64,000 nucleotides of DNA, taken from assembly GCA_017554105.1 (NCBI GenBank), contig JAFZIY010000008.1, positions 1 to 64,000 of the forward strand, written 5' to 3'. The position numbers and the translations under genes are program-made. Positions 9,524 to 17,934 of this stretch are shown here, piece after piece (the stretch's first letter is position 1; every line of letters begins with the position of its first letter). Under the pieces are notes generated by a model. The model worked only from the letters and a program-made list of their open reading frames with translations, ran no database searches and had not been told where the DNA came from. The DNA comes from Prevotella sp. Lineage in GTDB: Bacteria; Bacteroidota; Bacteroidia; Bacteroidales; Bacteroidaceae.

Positions 9524-10621
9524 TTAGAACCTGAAGTCGAGTTCCACGTCAACAAAGTTGTAGTTGTGCTTGTTCAGAGTGCGGTCGTTTACGAACGCAT
9601 ATTCTGCCGTCAGCTCCAGATTCTTTGAGAAGAAGTAGTTGAAACCTGCCTCATACATTGTCTTAGACGAAGCCCAGTCTTTCGACTGACGATAGCACTG
9701 GTAGCGAGCCTTAGCGTGTAACTTCGACTTCACTACAGGTACGATGCCAAACACATACCAACCGTCGGCTTTATCACCCTTGGAGTAGTCGATAACGTCG
9801 CTTCCTATGCTCTGGGCTGCCCATCCTTGGCTGTGGAGGTACTCGGCACGGAACGTATATTCGTCTTTGTCGTACTCTGCTGAGATAGCATAGCGGTTGA
9901 GCGGCAGACTAACCCTTTCGCCGTTGGCATCAAGCATTTTTCCGTGGCTTCCTGTCCATCCGAAGGCACCCACGCGAACGCCCTTTATTGGCATTACCCA
10001 TACGCCACCGATGACGTCCTTACGGCTGTCTTTATCGCTTCTGTTGATACCCTCACCGTTATAAACACCTATCTGATAGTGGAGCAGAGCCCTTCCAGCA
10101 CTGTTTGGGAGCACGTCACCCTGCAACTGGATACCGATGTCACGACCTCCTGATGATTTCTCACCGGCACGGTCTCCAAAGCCTGAGAGTCGGTTAATAA
10201 CGTCAGCGTATGCATACCATCCCTGAGTTATGGGGTGAGTAGGGTTCTCGAAGGTGAATGCTCGCTTGAACTGTCCTATTCTCACGCGTGCTTCCTTGTA
10301 TTTCACCCATTCTGTATAGAGGTCAACGAGTTGTACTGTCGGCTCTCCTGGTCCCTTGGCGTTGGTTCCTTGAATCTGTGCACGCCAGTCCCAGTCGCCA
10401 ATTTTTCCGTCGAGAATAACACGAAGCAAACGCAGGTTGAATGAGTTGCTCTTTGCTTCTTCCTGGTCTTTCCATTGATATTGAAGCATTCCGTAACCAC
10501 TTACCTTGAAGTTCTTTACCCATTGGGGAACCTCAATGGTATTCTTCTTCTCCGGTTCTTGTGCATTGGCGGTCAATGCGAAGGCCATCGCGCAGAGGGC
10601 CAAACTAATGAGTTTTTTCAT
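9524..10621 (-). CDS. Outer-membrane porin, OprO/OprP (phosphate-selective) type
   Basis: 365 residues. The signal peptide MKKLISLALCAMAFALTANA is followed by a beta-strand-rich protein with alternating aromatic and polar residues and a terminal Phe (DVELDFRF), the outer-membrane barrel signature. Family assignment rests on the pattern VSGYGMLQYQW ... LRLLRVILDGKIGDWDWRAQIQG and GQFKRAFTFENPTHP, typical of Bacteroidales porin O/P proteins. An anion or (pyro)phosphate substrate is suggested by the family and by the adjacent pyrophosphatase, but is inference. The ATG at 10621 sits only 2 nt beyond the rlmD stop, so the gene depends on the rlmD transcript unless an unseen promoter exists inside rlmD. 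Confidence 0.88.
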   Translation of the reverse strand: MKKLISLALCAMAFALTANAQEPEKKNTIEVPQWVKNFKVSGYGMLQYQWKDQEEAKSNSFNLRLLRVILDGKIGDWDWRAQIQGTNAKGPGEPTVQLVDLYTEWVKYKEARVRIGQFKRAFTFENPTHPITQGWYAYADVINRLSGFGDRAGEKSSGGRDIGIQLQGDVLPNSAGRALLHYQIGVYNGEGINRSDKDSRKDVIGGVWVMPIKGVRVGAFGWTGSHGKMLDANGERVSLPLNRYAISAEYDKDEYTFRAEYLHSQGWAAQSIGSDVIDYSKGDKADGWYVFGIVPVVKSKLHAKARYQCYRQSKDWASSKTMYEAGFNYFFSKNLELTAEYAFVNDRTLNKHNYNFVDVELDFRF

Positions 10622-10623
10622 AA

Positions 10624-12054
10624 TTATGATTGTTTGGTTAGTAATACTACGTTTTCCACGTGTGGTGTATGTGGGAACATATCGACTGGCTGAACGACCA
10701 TCACTTTGTACTGCTCGTCCAGAACCTGCAGGTCGCGGGCTTGCGTGGCAGGATTGCAACTGACATATACAATGCGCTCTGGGGCTGCCTTCAGAATGGT
10801 CTTTACCACGTCAGGGTGCATGCCTGCACGTGGGGGGTCTGTGATGATGATGTCTGGACGTCCGTGCTTTGCAATGAAGTCATCGTCAAGGATGTCCTTC
10901 ATGTCACCTGCATAGAACAGGGTATTGCCGATGCCGTTAATCTCGCTGTTCACTTTGGCATCTTCAATGGCTTCGGGCACATACTCGATGCCAATAACCT
11001 GACGTGCCTGGCGTGCCACGAAGTTGGCTATGGTGCCAGTTCCTGTATAGAGGTCATAGACCAACTCCTTGCCGGTCAGTTCTGCCAGTTCGCGAACCAC
11101 GCTGTAGAGATGGTATGCCTGTTCTGTGTTCGTTTGATAGAAACTCTTAGGTCCTACTTTGAACCTCAGGTCTTCCATCAGTTCAAAAATATGGTCATTA
11201 CCCTTGTAAAGGTTCAGTTCAAGGTCTCCAAATGTGTCGTTGCACTTTTGGTTGTCAACCCACATCAGCGATGTTATTTGAGGGAATGTGTCGGCGATGT
11301 GCTGCATCAGTGCCATTGCCCGTTCCTCGTCTCCCTGTTCCTCAAAATGGAATTGCACAAGCACCATCCACTCTCCTGTGTTAGAGTTGCGAATCATAAT
11401 GTCGCGCAGCAAGCCGTGTTGTTGGCGAAGGTCAAAGAAAGTCATACCCGTGGAGTATGCGAAGTCGCGTATGCTGTTGCGAATCTCATTATGCAAGGGA
11501 TGCATCAAGTGGCATCTCTCAATTGGCAGGATCTTATCGAATGCACCTGTTATGTGGAACCCTATAGCGCCCTCCTGTCTATTCAGTTCTTCTTCCGGCA
11601 AGGATTTCAGTTCTTCCCATGTCCGCCATTTCTTGTTAGAGCATCCAAACTCCAGTTTATTCCTGTATTCACGCGTCTGCTTGCTTCCTAATATCGGACT
11701 TATTTCAGGCAATTCCACCTTTCCTATACGATGCAACTGGTCGGTCACCTGTTTTTGCTTCATCTTCAGTTGTTCCGAGTAGGGTAGTATCTGCCACTTG
11801 CATCCGCCACATATTCCGAAGTGCTGGCACATAGGTTCTTGCCTGACATCGCTTTTCTTTATGAATCGTACAACTTCTCCTTCGGCGTAACTGTGTTTTT
11901 TCTTCTTTAGTTGTATATCGACCACATCGCCTGGAACGCAGAAAGGCACGAAGACAACCATGTCGTTAACACGCGCCAAAGCTTTGCCTTCGGCAGCACA
12001 GTCAGTGATTGTTACGTTTTCCAGTAGTGGTAAGGTTTTCTTCTTTCTAGACAT
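10624..12054 (-). CDS. rlmD: 23S rRNA (uracil-5-)-methyltransferase, RumA/RlmD type
   Basis: Methylates C5 of a conserved uridine in 23S rRNA using S-adenosylmethionine. 476 residues. The N-terminal TRAM domain (about 8-65) is followed by the iron-sulfur cysteines (CQHFGICGGCKWQ, near 80-92), a Rossmann methyltransferase core with YDLYTGTGTIANF, the DPPRAG motif, and the catalytic Cys in VSCNPATQARD. The family contains several closely related enzymes (RlmCD, TrmA-like), so the exact uridine is less sure than the class. It is the first gene of a likely rlmD - porin - hppA operon with a consensus promoter at 12120-12150. Confidence 0.93.
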   Translation of the reverse strand: MSRKKKTLPLLENVTITDCAAEGKALARVNDMVVFVPFCVPGDVVDIQLKKKKHSYAEGEVVRFIKKSDVRQEPMCQHFGICGGCKWQILPYSEQLKMKQKQVTDQLHRIGKVELPEISPILGSKQTREYRNKLEFGCSNKKWRTWEELKSLPEEELNRQEGAIGFHITGAFDKILPIERCHLMHPLHNEIRNSIRDFAYSTGMTFFDLRQQHGLLRDIMIRNSNTGEWMVLVQFHFEEQGDEERAMALMQHIADTFPQITSLMWVDNQKCNDTFGDLELNLYKGNDHIFELMEDLRFKVGPKSFYQTNTEQAYHLYSVVRELAELTGKELVYDLYTGTGTIANFVARQARQVIGIEYVPEAIEDAKVNSEINGIGNTLFYAGDMKDILDDDFIAKHGRPDIIITDPPRAGMHPDVVKTILKAAPERIVYVSCNPATQARDLQVLDEQYKVMVVQPVDMFPHTPHVENVVLLTKQS

Positions 12055-12119
12055 TATATTGCGAAATGTAAATTAAGGTTGCTTCTCAAATAGTATTAAC
12101 CTGCGTCATTTACTGTTTG

Positions 12120-12150
12120 CAAAGATAATTAAAAATGTTTAATATTCAAA
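12120..12150 (-). promoter_or_regulatory. Promoter of the rlmD operon
   Basis: Minus-strand TTTG (12147-12150), 19-nt spacer, TATCTTTG (12120-12127). It predicts a leader of about 60 nt before the ATG at 12054. Confidence 0.85.
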
Positions 12151-12915
12151 ATATTTTTTTGTTTTTTCTCCTAAACAATACAACTTTTGCCACGTCAGTT
12201 GTGGCATGTTGCAACGTCAGGAGACACTACTGAGGGTGTCAGGTGTATTTAATGAGATGGTCAGATGTATATTCTTGCGCGTGCGTATTATATTAATGTG
12301 TATTTGATGTACAAACTTATGTTTCAACACCATAATATGCGTTTCGATTTTTGTTTCAATGCATGCAAAAATGCGTTTTGACCTTGCGAAATCGACAATC
12401 AGGTGCTTCATTTTACCATAAATGCCTCTTGAAATGAATTTGATATGTTTTTTTAGAATCACTCATTTTGCTTCAAATGCATGATAAAGCATCGGAAAAA
12501 GCAGTTTTCATTCGTTTCGGGGCCTATAAATGAAGAAAAATGATGTTTTTTTGTGCTTTATTTGAGATGTTAGAACGTTGATGTCGTTGGGCGGGTTGTT
12601 GTATACGCTTGATAATCAGACTATTAGAGAAAAATATATACACAAGCGTTTCAGTGTTTCAGCGTTTCAGTTGTTTTTTGAAGGGTGTCATTTTTCTTCT
12701 TTTTATATATTTATATATATAATATATTGTTTATTAATTAGTTATATAAAAAAGAAGCCGAATTTGAAAAATAACTATATCTCAAATACACCTGAAACGC
12801 TGAAACACTGAAACGCATAAATACTCACTCTTTCCCTACAAGGCCACCCTTTTATATCATTACCTTTAAAAAAGTTGAAATGTAAGACAGTGGTAGCAAT
12901 TTTTCCTTTATTTTC
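12151..12915. other. AT-rich gene-free region with a relic repeat element
   Basis: Between the divergent rlmD and ppdK promoters there is no convincing gene. Open frames at 12217-12462 (minus) and 12578-12811 (plus) have biased composition and no family features. The region contains the inverted-repeat element at 12646-12816. The bases just beyond its right arm (12818-12850) resemble the 3' end of the small gene that sits next to the related element at 51.4 kb, so this may be the residue of a lost copy of that operon. Confidence 0.6.
12646..12816. repeat. Inverted-repeat element A: 3 x 8-bp units on each arm, AT-rich core
   Basis: The left arm (12646-12670) is G plus three 8-bp units CGTTTCAG, TGTTTCAG, CGTTTCAG. 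The right arm (12792-12816) is its exact reverse complement, 25 of 25 bases. The 121-nt core is very AT-rich and contains TGTCATT and AATTAGTTATATAA, both also present in element B at 51270-51424. The element could fold as a long hairpin or cruciform, or act as an iteron-type protein-binding site. Confidence 0.85.
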
Positions 12916-12946
12916 TTGCGAGGTTAATTTTTAATCCGTATATTTG
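12916..12946 (+). promoter_or_regulatory. Promoter of ppdK
   Basis: TTGC (12916-12919), 19-nt spacer, TATATTTG (12939-12946), about 41 nt before the ATG at 12988. Confidence 0.8.
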
Positions 12947-12987
12947 CACAATAATTCAAATACTAAGAGAAATTCAAAAAAATAACT

Positions 12988-15708
12988 ATGAGCGAAAAAA
13001 GAGTTTACCTTTTCGGCAACGGTAAAGCCGAGGGTAATGCAAAAATGAGAGAGGAACTTGGTGGCAAGGGTGCGAACCTTGCGGAAATGAATCTTATCGG
13101 TGTACCGGTTCCTCCAGGTTTCACAATCACAACAGACTGTTGTAACGAGTATTATCAGGTAGGTCAGCAGAAAATCATGGAGTTGCTGAATGATGACGTG
13201 ATGGCTGCTGTGAAGCACATCGAAGTACTTATGAACTCTAAGTTCGGCGACAAGGAGAATCCTCTGCTTGTTTCTGTTCGTTCAGGTGCTCGCGCTTCTA
13301 TGCCTGGTATGATGGACACCATCCTGAACCTTGGTCTGAACGACGAGGTTGCCGAGGGTATGGTGAAGAAAACTAACAATCCTCACTTCGTATACGACTC
13401 TTATCGTCGTTTCGTGCAGATGTACGGTGACGTGGTGCTCGAGATGAAGCCCGTGAACAAGACCGACATCGACCCGTTCGAGGAGATTATTGAGAAGGTG
13501 AAGAAAGAGAGCGGCGTTGTTCTCGACAAGGACCTCTCTGTTGAAGACCTGAAGAAGCTTGTTAAGCTGTTCAAGGCTGCCATCAAGGAGCGCACAGGTA
13601 AAGACTTCCCAGACAATCCTATCGAGCAGCTCTGGGGTGCTATCTGCGCTGTGTTCCGCAGCTGGATGAACGAGCGTGCTATCCTGTATCGTAAGATGGA
13701 AGGAATTCCCGACGAGTGGGGTACAGCCGTATCAGTTATGGCAATGGTATTCGGTAACATGGGTGACACCTCTGCTACCGGTGTATGCTTCAGCCGTGAT
13801 GCTGCCAATGGTGAGAACCTATTCAATGGTGAGTATCTGGTTAACGCTCAGGGTGAGGACGTTGTGGCAGGTATCCGTACCCCACAGCAGATCACAAAGA
13901 TCGGTTCTCAGCGCTGGGCAGAGCGCGCAGGTATCTCTGAGGAGGAGCGCGTAGCCAAGTATCCTTCAATGGAGGAGGCAATGCCTGAGATCTATAACGA
14001 GCTGAATGGTATCCAGGACAAGCTGGAGCACCACTATCACGACATGCAGGACATGGAGTTCACCGTTCAGGAAGGCAAGCTCTGGTTCCTCCAGACACGT
14101 AACGGTAAGCGTACAGGTGCTGCTATGGTTAAGATTGCCATCGACCTGCTCCATGAGGGTATGATTGATGAGAAGACTGCCATCCAGCGTTGCGAGCCTC
14201 AGAAGCTCGACGAGTTGCTGCACCCAGTATTCGACAAGAAGGCTCTCTCTGCTGCTAAGGTTATCGCTCAGGGTCTGCCTGCTTCTCCAGGTGCTGCCTG
14301 CGGTCAGATTGTATTCCACGCTGACGACGCTAAGGAGTGGCACGAGAATGGTCACAAGGTAGTTCTTGTTCGTATCGAGACATCTCCTGAGGATTTGGCT
14401 GGTATGGCTGCTGCCGAGGGTATCCTCACTGCTCGTGGTGGTATGACCTCTCACGCTGCCGTTGTGGCTCGTGGTATGGGTAAGTGCTGCGTATCAGGTG
14501 TAGGTGCTCTGAACGTTAGCTATGTCAACAAAACTGTTGAGATTGACGGCGTAGTATATAAGGAGGGTGATTACATTTCTCTGAATGGTTCTACTGGTCA
14601 GGTTTATGCTGGCGAGGTTCCAACCAAGGCTGCTGAGCTTTCAGGCGACTTCAAGGAGCTTATGGACCTCTGCGACAAGTACACCAAGCTGCAGGTTCGC
14701 ACCAACGCTGATACTCCACACGATGCACAGGTAGCTCGCGCTTTCGGTGCCAAGGGTATCGGTCTTACACGTACCGAGCACATGTTCTTCGATGACCAGA
14801 AGATTGTTGCTATGCGTGAGATGATTCTGGCTGACAGCGTTGCCGGACGTGAGAAGGCTCTTGCTAAGTTGCTTCCTTATCAGAAGGCTGACTTCAAGGG
14901 TATCCTCGAGGCTATGGACGGTCTGCCAGTTAACATCCGTCTGCTTGATCCACCTCTCCATGAGTTCGTTCCACACGATGAGGCTGGACAGAAAGAGATG
15001 GCTGACGCTATGGGCGTATCTCTTGAGACTATACAACGCCGTGTTGAATCTCTGTCAGAGAACAACCCAATGCTGGGTCATCGTGGTTGCCGTCTGGGTA
15101 TCACATTCCCAGAGATTACCGCTATGCAGACCAAGGCTATCCTCTCTGCAGCTTGCGAGCTGAAGAAGGAGGGTAAGAACCCAATGCCAGAGATCATGGT
15201 TCCTCTGATTGGTACTATCCATGAGCTTAAGCAGCAGAAGGAGGTTATCCAGTATGCCGCTAAGGAAGTATTCGCAGAGTACGGACTTGAGGTAGAGTTC
15301 GAGATTGGTACAATGATTGAGATTCCACGTGCTGCCCTCACAGCCGACCTGATTGCTACTGAGGCTCAGTACTTCTCATTCGGTACTAACGACCTTACTC
15401 AGATGACCTTCGGTTACAGCCGCGACGATATCGCATCGTTCCTGCCTGTATATCTCGACAAGAAGATTCTGAAGGTTGACCCATTCCAGGTACTTGACCA
15501 GACTGGTGTAGGTAAGCTTATCAAGTATGCCGTTAAGCAGGGTCGCGAGGTTCGTCCAGAGCTCCGTTGCGGTATCTGTGGTGAGCATGGTGGTGAGCCA
15601 TCAAGCGTTAAGTTCTGTGCTAAGATTGGCATGAACTACGCATCTTGCTCTCCATTCCGTGTTCCTATCGCTCGCCTTGCAGCCGCGCAGGCAGCTGTCG
15701 AAGAGTAA
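12988..15708 (+). CDS. ppdK: Pyruvate, phosphate dikinase
   Basis: Interconverts pyruvate + ATP + Pi and phosphoenolpyruvate + AMP + PPi in the cytoplasm; in anaerobes it can run in the glycolytic direction on PPi. 906 residues, full length. The N-terminal nucleotide-binding domain starts ELGGKGANLAEM; the central phosphohistidine domain has the swivelling His in LTARGGMTSHAAVVARGMGK; the C-terminal PEP/pyruvate barrel shows GTMIEIPRA and the active-site GICGEHGGEP. Codon use is strongly biased, which suggests high expression. It is monocistronic, with its own promoter and a strong terminator. Confidence 0.98.
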   Translation: MSEKRVYLFGNGKAEGNAKMREELGGKGANLAEMNLIGVPVPPGFTITTDCCNEYYQVGQQKIMELLNDDVMAAVKHIEVLMNSKFGDKENPLLVSVRSGARASMPGMMDTILNLGLNDEVAEGMVKKTNNPHFVYDSYRRFVQMYGDVVLEMKPVNKTDIDPFEEIIEKVKKESGVVLDKDLSVEDLKKLVKLFKAAIKERTGKDFPDNPIEQLWGAICAVFRSWMNERAILYRKMEGIPDEWGTAVSVMAMVFGNMGDTSATGVCFSRDAANGENLFNGEYLVNAQGEDVVAGIRTPQQITKIGSQRWAERAGISEEERVAKYPSMEEAMPEIYNELNGIQDKLEHHYHDMQDMEFTVQEGKLWFLQTRNGKRTGAAMVKIAIDLLHEGMIDEKTAIQRCEPQKLDELLHPVFDKKALSAAKVIAQGLPASPGAACGQIVFHADDAKEWHENGHKVVLVRIETSPEDLAGMAAAEGILTARGGMTSHAAVVARGMGKCCVSGVGALNVSYVNKTVEIDGVVYKEGDYISLNGSTGQVYAGEVPTKAAELSGDFKELMDLCDKYTKLQVRTNADTPHDAQVARAFGAKGIGLTRTEHMFFDDQKIVAMREMILADSVAGREKALAKLLPYQKADFKGILEAMDGLPVNIRLLDPPLHEFVPHDEAGQKEMADAMGVSLETIQRRVESLSENNPMLGHRGCRLGITFPEITAMQTKAILSAACELKKEGKNPMPEIMVPLIGTIHELKQQKEVIQYAAKEVFAEYGLEVEFEIGTMIEIPRAALTADLIATEAQYFSFGTNDLTQMTFGYSRDDIASFLPVYLDKKILKVDPFQVLDQTGVGKLIKYAVKQGREVRPELRCGICGEHGGEPSSVKFCAKIGMNYASCSPFRVPIARLAAAQAAVEE

Positions 15709-15731
15709 TAATCACTCTCATATAATGTAAG

Positions 15732-15757
15732 GGACTTGCTCAGAATTGGGCAAGTCC
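15732..15757 (+). terminator. Intrinsic terminator of ppdK
   Basis: Stem GGACTTGC (15732-15739) / GCAAGTCC (15750-15757), 10-nt loop, then TTTTTTTG. Confidence 0.9.
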
Positions 15758-15785
15758 TTTTTTGTTCCCCTCCCAATGGTTTTCT

Positions 15786-15820
15786 GACGTTTTTCTGGTA
15801 AAAAACGTCGCATAATATGC
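15786..15820. other. Two small hairpins in the ppdK - 16023 spacer
   Basis: GACGTTTTT (15786-15794) pairs with AAAAACGTC (15801-15809). It is followed at once by the palindrome GCATAATATGC (15810-15820) and a T-rich run. This may be a second terminator. The rest of the 314-nt gap is AT-rich with only the downstream promoter recognisable. Confidence 0.4.
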
Positions 15821-15965
15821 GTCTTTTTTCTACTTTAGTTTCTTAACATATAGGTATTTCAACTTATAATAAAAATATGACAAAAAACTGATAAATAATT
15901 ATATAACATATTGAAAATCAATAAATAACTATTTCAAAAACCTTAACAAAAATTATCCGAAAAAT

Positions 15966-15997
15966 TTTGTTCTACAGTTCAATATGCGGTAATTTTG
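15966..15997 (+). promoter_or_regulatory. Promoter of the 16023 gene
   Basis: TTTG (15966-15969), 20-nt spacer, TAATTTTG (15990-15997). Transcription should begin near 16003, which excludes the in-frame GTG at 16002 as a start codon. Confidence 0.8.
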
Positions 15998-16022
15998 CAG
16001 CGTGATTAGTCGACGAATCATA

Positions 16023-17048
16023 ATGTTTAACATCAAAAAGAATAGCAATATGATAATAACAGAAAATGAAAAACTCCAGGTTGTCTTTTCAAGCTTATTT
16101 GTAAGACATTATCCGAAATTGTATTCGGAAATTTCGGACATTATGTGGGAATATCACAAAGGATTTGGAACAGTCAGTCACACGAAAGACTATTGGGTAA
16201 GAGATTTTATGCCAATACAGATGGATGAGGATGTTTTCGTTAAGTTTGTATATAATCCTGATTATCTACAAGATAAGAAGAAGTACATTACAGATGTTGA
16301 CAAAGTCATAAAGAACTGTCCGTTTGCAGAAGATTACGAGATAGTGGACATTCCACTCGTCGTTGATGGTGGTAATATGGTCTTTTGTAAGGGTAAGAGA
16401 AACGGTAAAGAAACGCAATATGTTATCATGACAGAAAAGGTTTTCAGCGAAAATCCAACTTTCGTCAAAGAACAAATAGAGTGTCTTCTTAAATGCGCTT
16501 TTTTAACACCAGACTTGACAGTCGTCTGGCTCCCATGGGATAAAGAAGATATATATGGCCATACTGATGGAATAGTTAGATATGTTGGCATAAATAAATC
16601 TGGCAAACCAAGAGTATTAGTGAACTTGGAACTGTATGCTGATGATATTGCCCAAAAGATGCACTCAGCCCTAGCACAACATTTTGAAGTTATAGAACTC
16701 AAAATAAGCAAGTACGACGAACTGAGTTGGGCGTACATCAACTGCTTACAAACATGTGATTTCATTATCATACCAGGAATTGGTGATGTTGTCACAGACG
16801 CGGAAGCATTGGCTCAATACAAACATCTATTCCCCCAGTATGAAGACAACATTTATCAAGTTCAGATGCGTGATTTCATTGCGGAAAATGGTGGCGCATT
16901 GAATTGCCTAACATGGACAATCTATGCAAACTACCTCAAAGTATTAGCGAAATATACACGTATACCCATAATAGATTTGGAAGACTATAAGAAAGGTCAA
17001 ATCGTGAAAGAGATTGATGATATGCTTAAAAACAAGCTTTCATTATAA
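16023..17048 (+). CDS. Agmatine/peptidylarginine deiminase family protein (PAD_porph)
   Basis: Predicted guanidine-group hydrolase (agmatine or arginine side chain to ureido product plus ammonia). 341 residues from the ATG at 16023; a second ATG at 16050 is also possible. Catalytic elements of the family are all visible: VRDFMP near the N-terminus, VVDGGNMV, the His in GHTDGIVR, and the nucleophilic Cys295 in GGALNCLTW. No signal peptide is seen, which fits a cytoplasmic agmatine deiminase better than a secreted peptidylarginine deiminase. Identity to true AguA cannot be judged by eye. The gene and its downstream neighbours are more AT-rich than the flanking metabolic genes, so transfer is possible. 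Confidence 0.8.
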   Translation: MFNIKKNSNMIITENEKLQVVFSSLFVRHYPKLYSEISDIMWEYHKGFGTVSHTKDYWVRDFMPIQMDEDVFVKFVYNPDYLQDKKKYITDVDKVIKNCPFAEDYEIVDIPLVVDGGNMVFCKGKRNGKETQYVIMTEKVFSENPTFVKEQIECLLKCAFLTPDLTVVWLPWDKEDIYGHTDGIVRYVGINKSGKPRVLVNLELYADDIAQKMHSALAQHFEVIELKISKYDELSWAYINCLQTCDFIIIPGIGDVVTDAEALAQYKHLFPQYEDNIYQVQMRDFIAENGGALNCLTWTIYANYLKVLAKYTRIPIIDLEDYKKGQIVKEIDDMLKNKLSL

Positions 17049-17065
17049 ACTTTTACTATCATAAA

Positions 17066-17097
17066 TTGGGTCAACGCCCGTTTTCTTTATATATTTG
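17066..17097 (+). promoter_or_regulatory. Promoter of the 17124 gene
   Basis: TTGG (17066-17069), 20-nt spacer, TATATTTG (17090-17097), 27 nt before the ATG. Confidence 0.7.
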
Positions 17098-17123
17098 CAA
17101 CAAGAATCTAAAAGAATTGAATC

Positions 17124-17774
17124 ATGGAAAAAGAATTTGAACTATTGAAAAATCCATTTGATGGATTATCAAATTATGAAAGAATCAAAGTCAAATGTGC
17201 AGAAATTGCACGTAAACTATTTTGTAACTATCGTATTAAATGTAATAACACAACTTTCAGTTTTGCAGAAATCGAATTCTATTATTATGATAGGAATGCT
17301 TATTTGAAAGACAATAAACAATTTAAATGGCAAGAAGTGACATATCCTCGTGATGATTATAAAGCAGGACAGTTGTTTTATCATCTTAGCGGAATAGATA
17401 TTTGCTTTGATAGCCAATATAAGAAGGAAAAAGTCAAATTTGGTGGTATTCTTATTCGTGCTATAAAAGATGAAAGTGGCTTGATTATAGCTGGTCCATT
17501 GAATTGTAAAGATGAAATACTGAATACATGCAAGAATGGAAATATGCCAGAGTTAATATGTACATCTGAAAAGCGAAAAATAGTGCTTGTACCAACTTAT
17601 CGTTCATTGGGAAAGACTGGAACAGATAAAGAAAATGACAGCTTGTGTTTTTTTGATGGTAGTATCGGAATTGGCGATTGGAACCCCGAAAGGGATAGGT
17701 TTGTTACGAAAACAGGAACAATAGAAAAGAAAAAAGGTTCTTATGACACATCAAAATTCATTGTAAATAAATAA
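17124..17774 (+). CDS. Unknown protein, 216 residues
   Basis: I do not recognise this protein with confidence. It is basic and has no signal peptide or membrane segment. The segment FSFAEIEFYYYD (about 46-57), the central FYHLSGIDICF and the following GGILIRAI recall the layout of Mpg-type 3-methyladenine DNA glycosylases (EAY motif, then a substrate strand ending in LIRA). The usual downstream Gly-Pro-Lys region is only loosely present, so this is a guess. The gene has its own promoter and terminator, lies in an AT-rich stretch, and has no functional partner. Confidence 0.6.
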   Translation: MEKEFELLKNPFDGLSNYERIKVKCAEIARKLFCNYRIKCNNTTFSFAEIEFYYYDRNAYLKDNKQFKWQEVTYPRDDYKAGQLFYHLSGIDICFDSQYKKEKVKFGGILIRAIKDESGLIIAGPLNCKDEILNTCKNGNMPELICTSEKRKIVLVPTYRSLGKTGTDKENDSLCFFDGSIGIGDWNPERDRFVTKTGTIEKKKGSYDTSKFIVNK

Positions 17775-17795
17775 TGGAGCTGAAAACTAAAAGGT

Positions 17796-17822
17796 GGCAG
17801 GGTCTCATTATGAGACCTTGCC
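17796..17822 (+). terminator. Intrinsic terminator of the 17124 gene
   Basis: Stem GGCAGGGTCTCA (17796-17807) / TGAGACCTTGCC (17811-17822) with one G-T pair and a TTA loop, followed by TTTTTTA. Confidence 0.88.
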
Positions 17823-17841
17823 ATTTTTTATACTTTTTTTG

Positions 17842-17872
17842 TTGCTTATTTCATGAAAATGTAGTAATATTG
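17842..17872 (+). promoter_or_regulatory. Likely promoter of the DUF3256 gene
   Basis: TTGC (17842-17845), 19-nt spacer, TAATATTG (17865-17872), one mismatch from the TAnnTTTG consensus. Confidence 0.55.
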
Positions 17873-17934
17873 CACTCTGAAATGATATTTCATCTTAGAT
17901 AAAGTGTGAAACTTTAAGTGTTTAACGATAGACA

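Noticed and set aside
10660-11691. A 343-codon open frame on the plus strand
   Set aside because: Lies fully antisense to rlmD, whose motifs are intact; no family features in the antisense protein.
12217-12811. Two small open frames (12217-12462 minus, 12578-12811 plus)
   Set aside because: Low-complexity composition; the second crosses both arms of element A; no promoter or family features.
12646-12816. CRISPR-like direct repeats
   Set aside because: Units are 8 bp, contiguous and mirrored in an inverted arm; no spacers and no cas genes.
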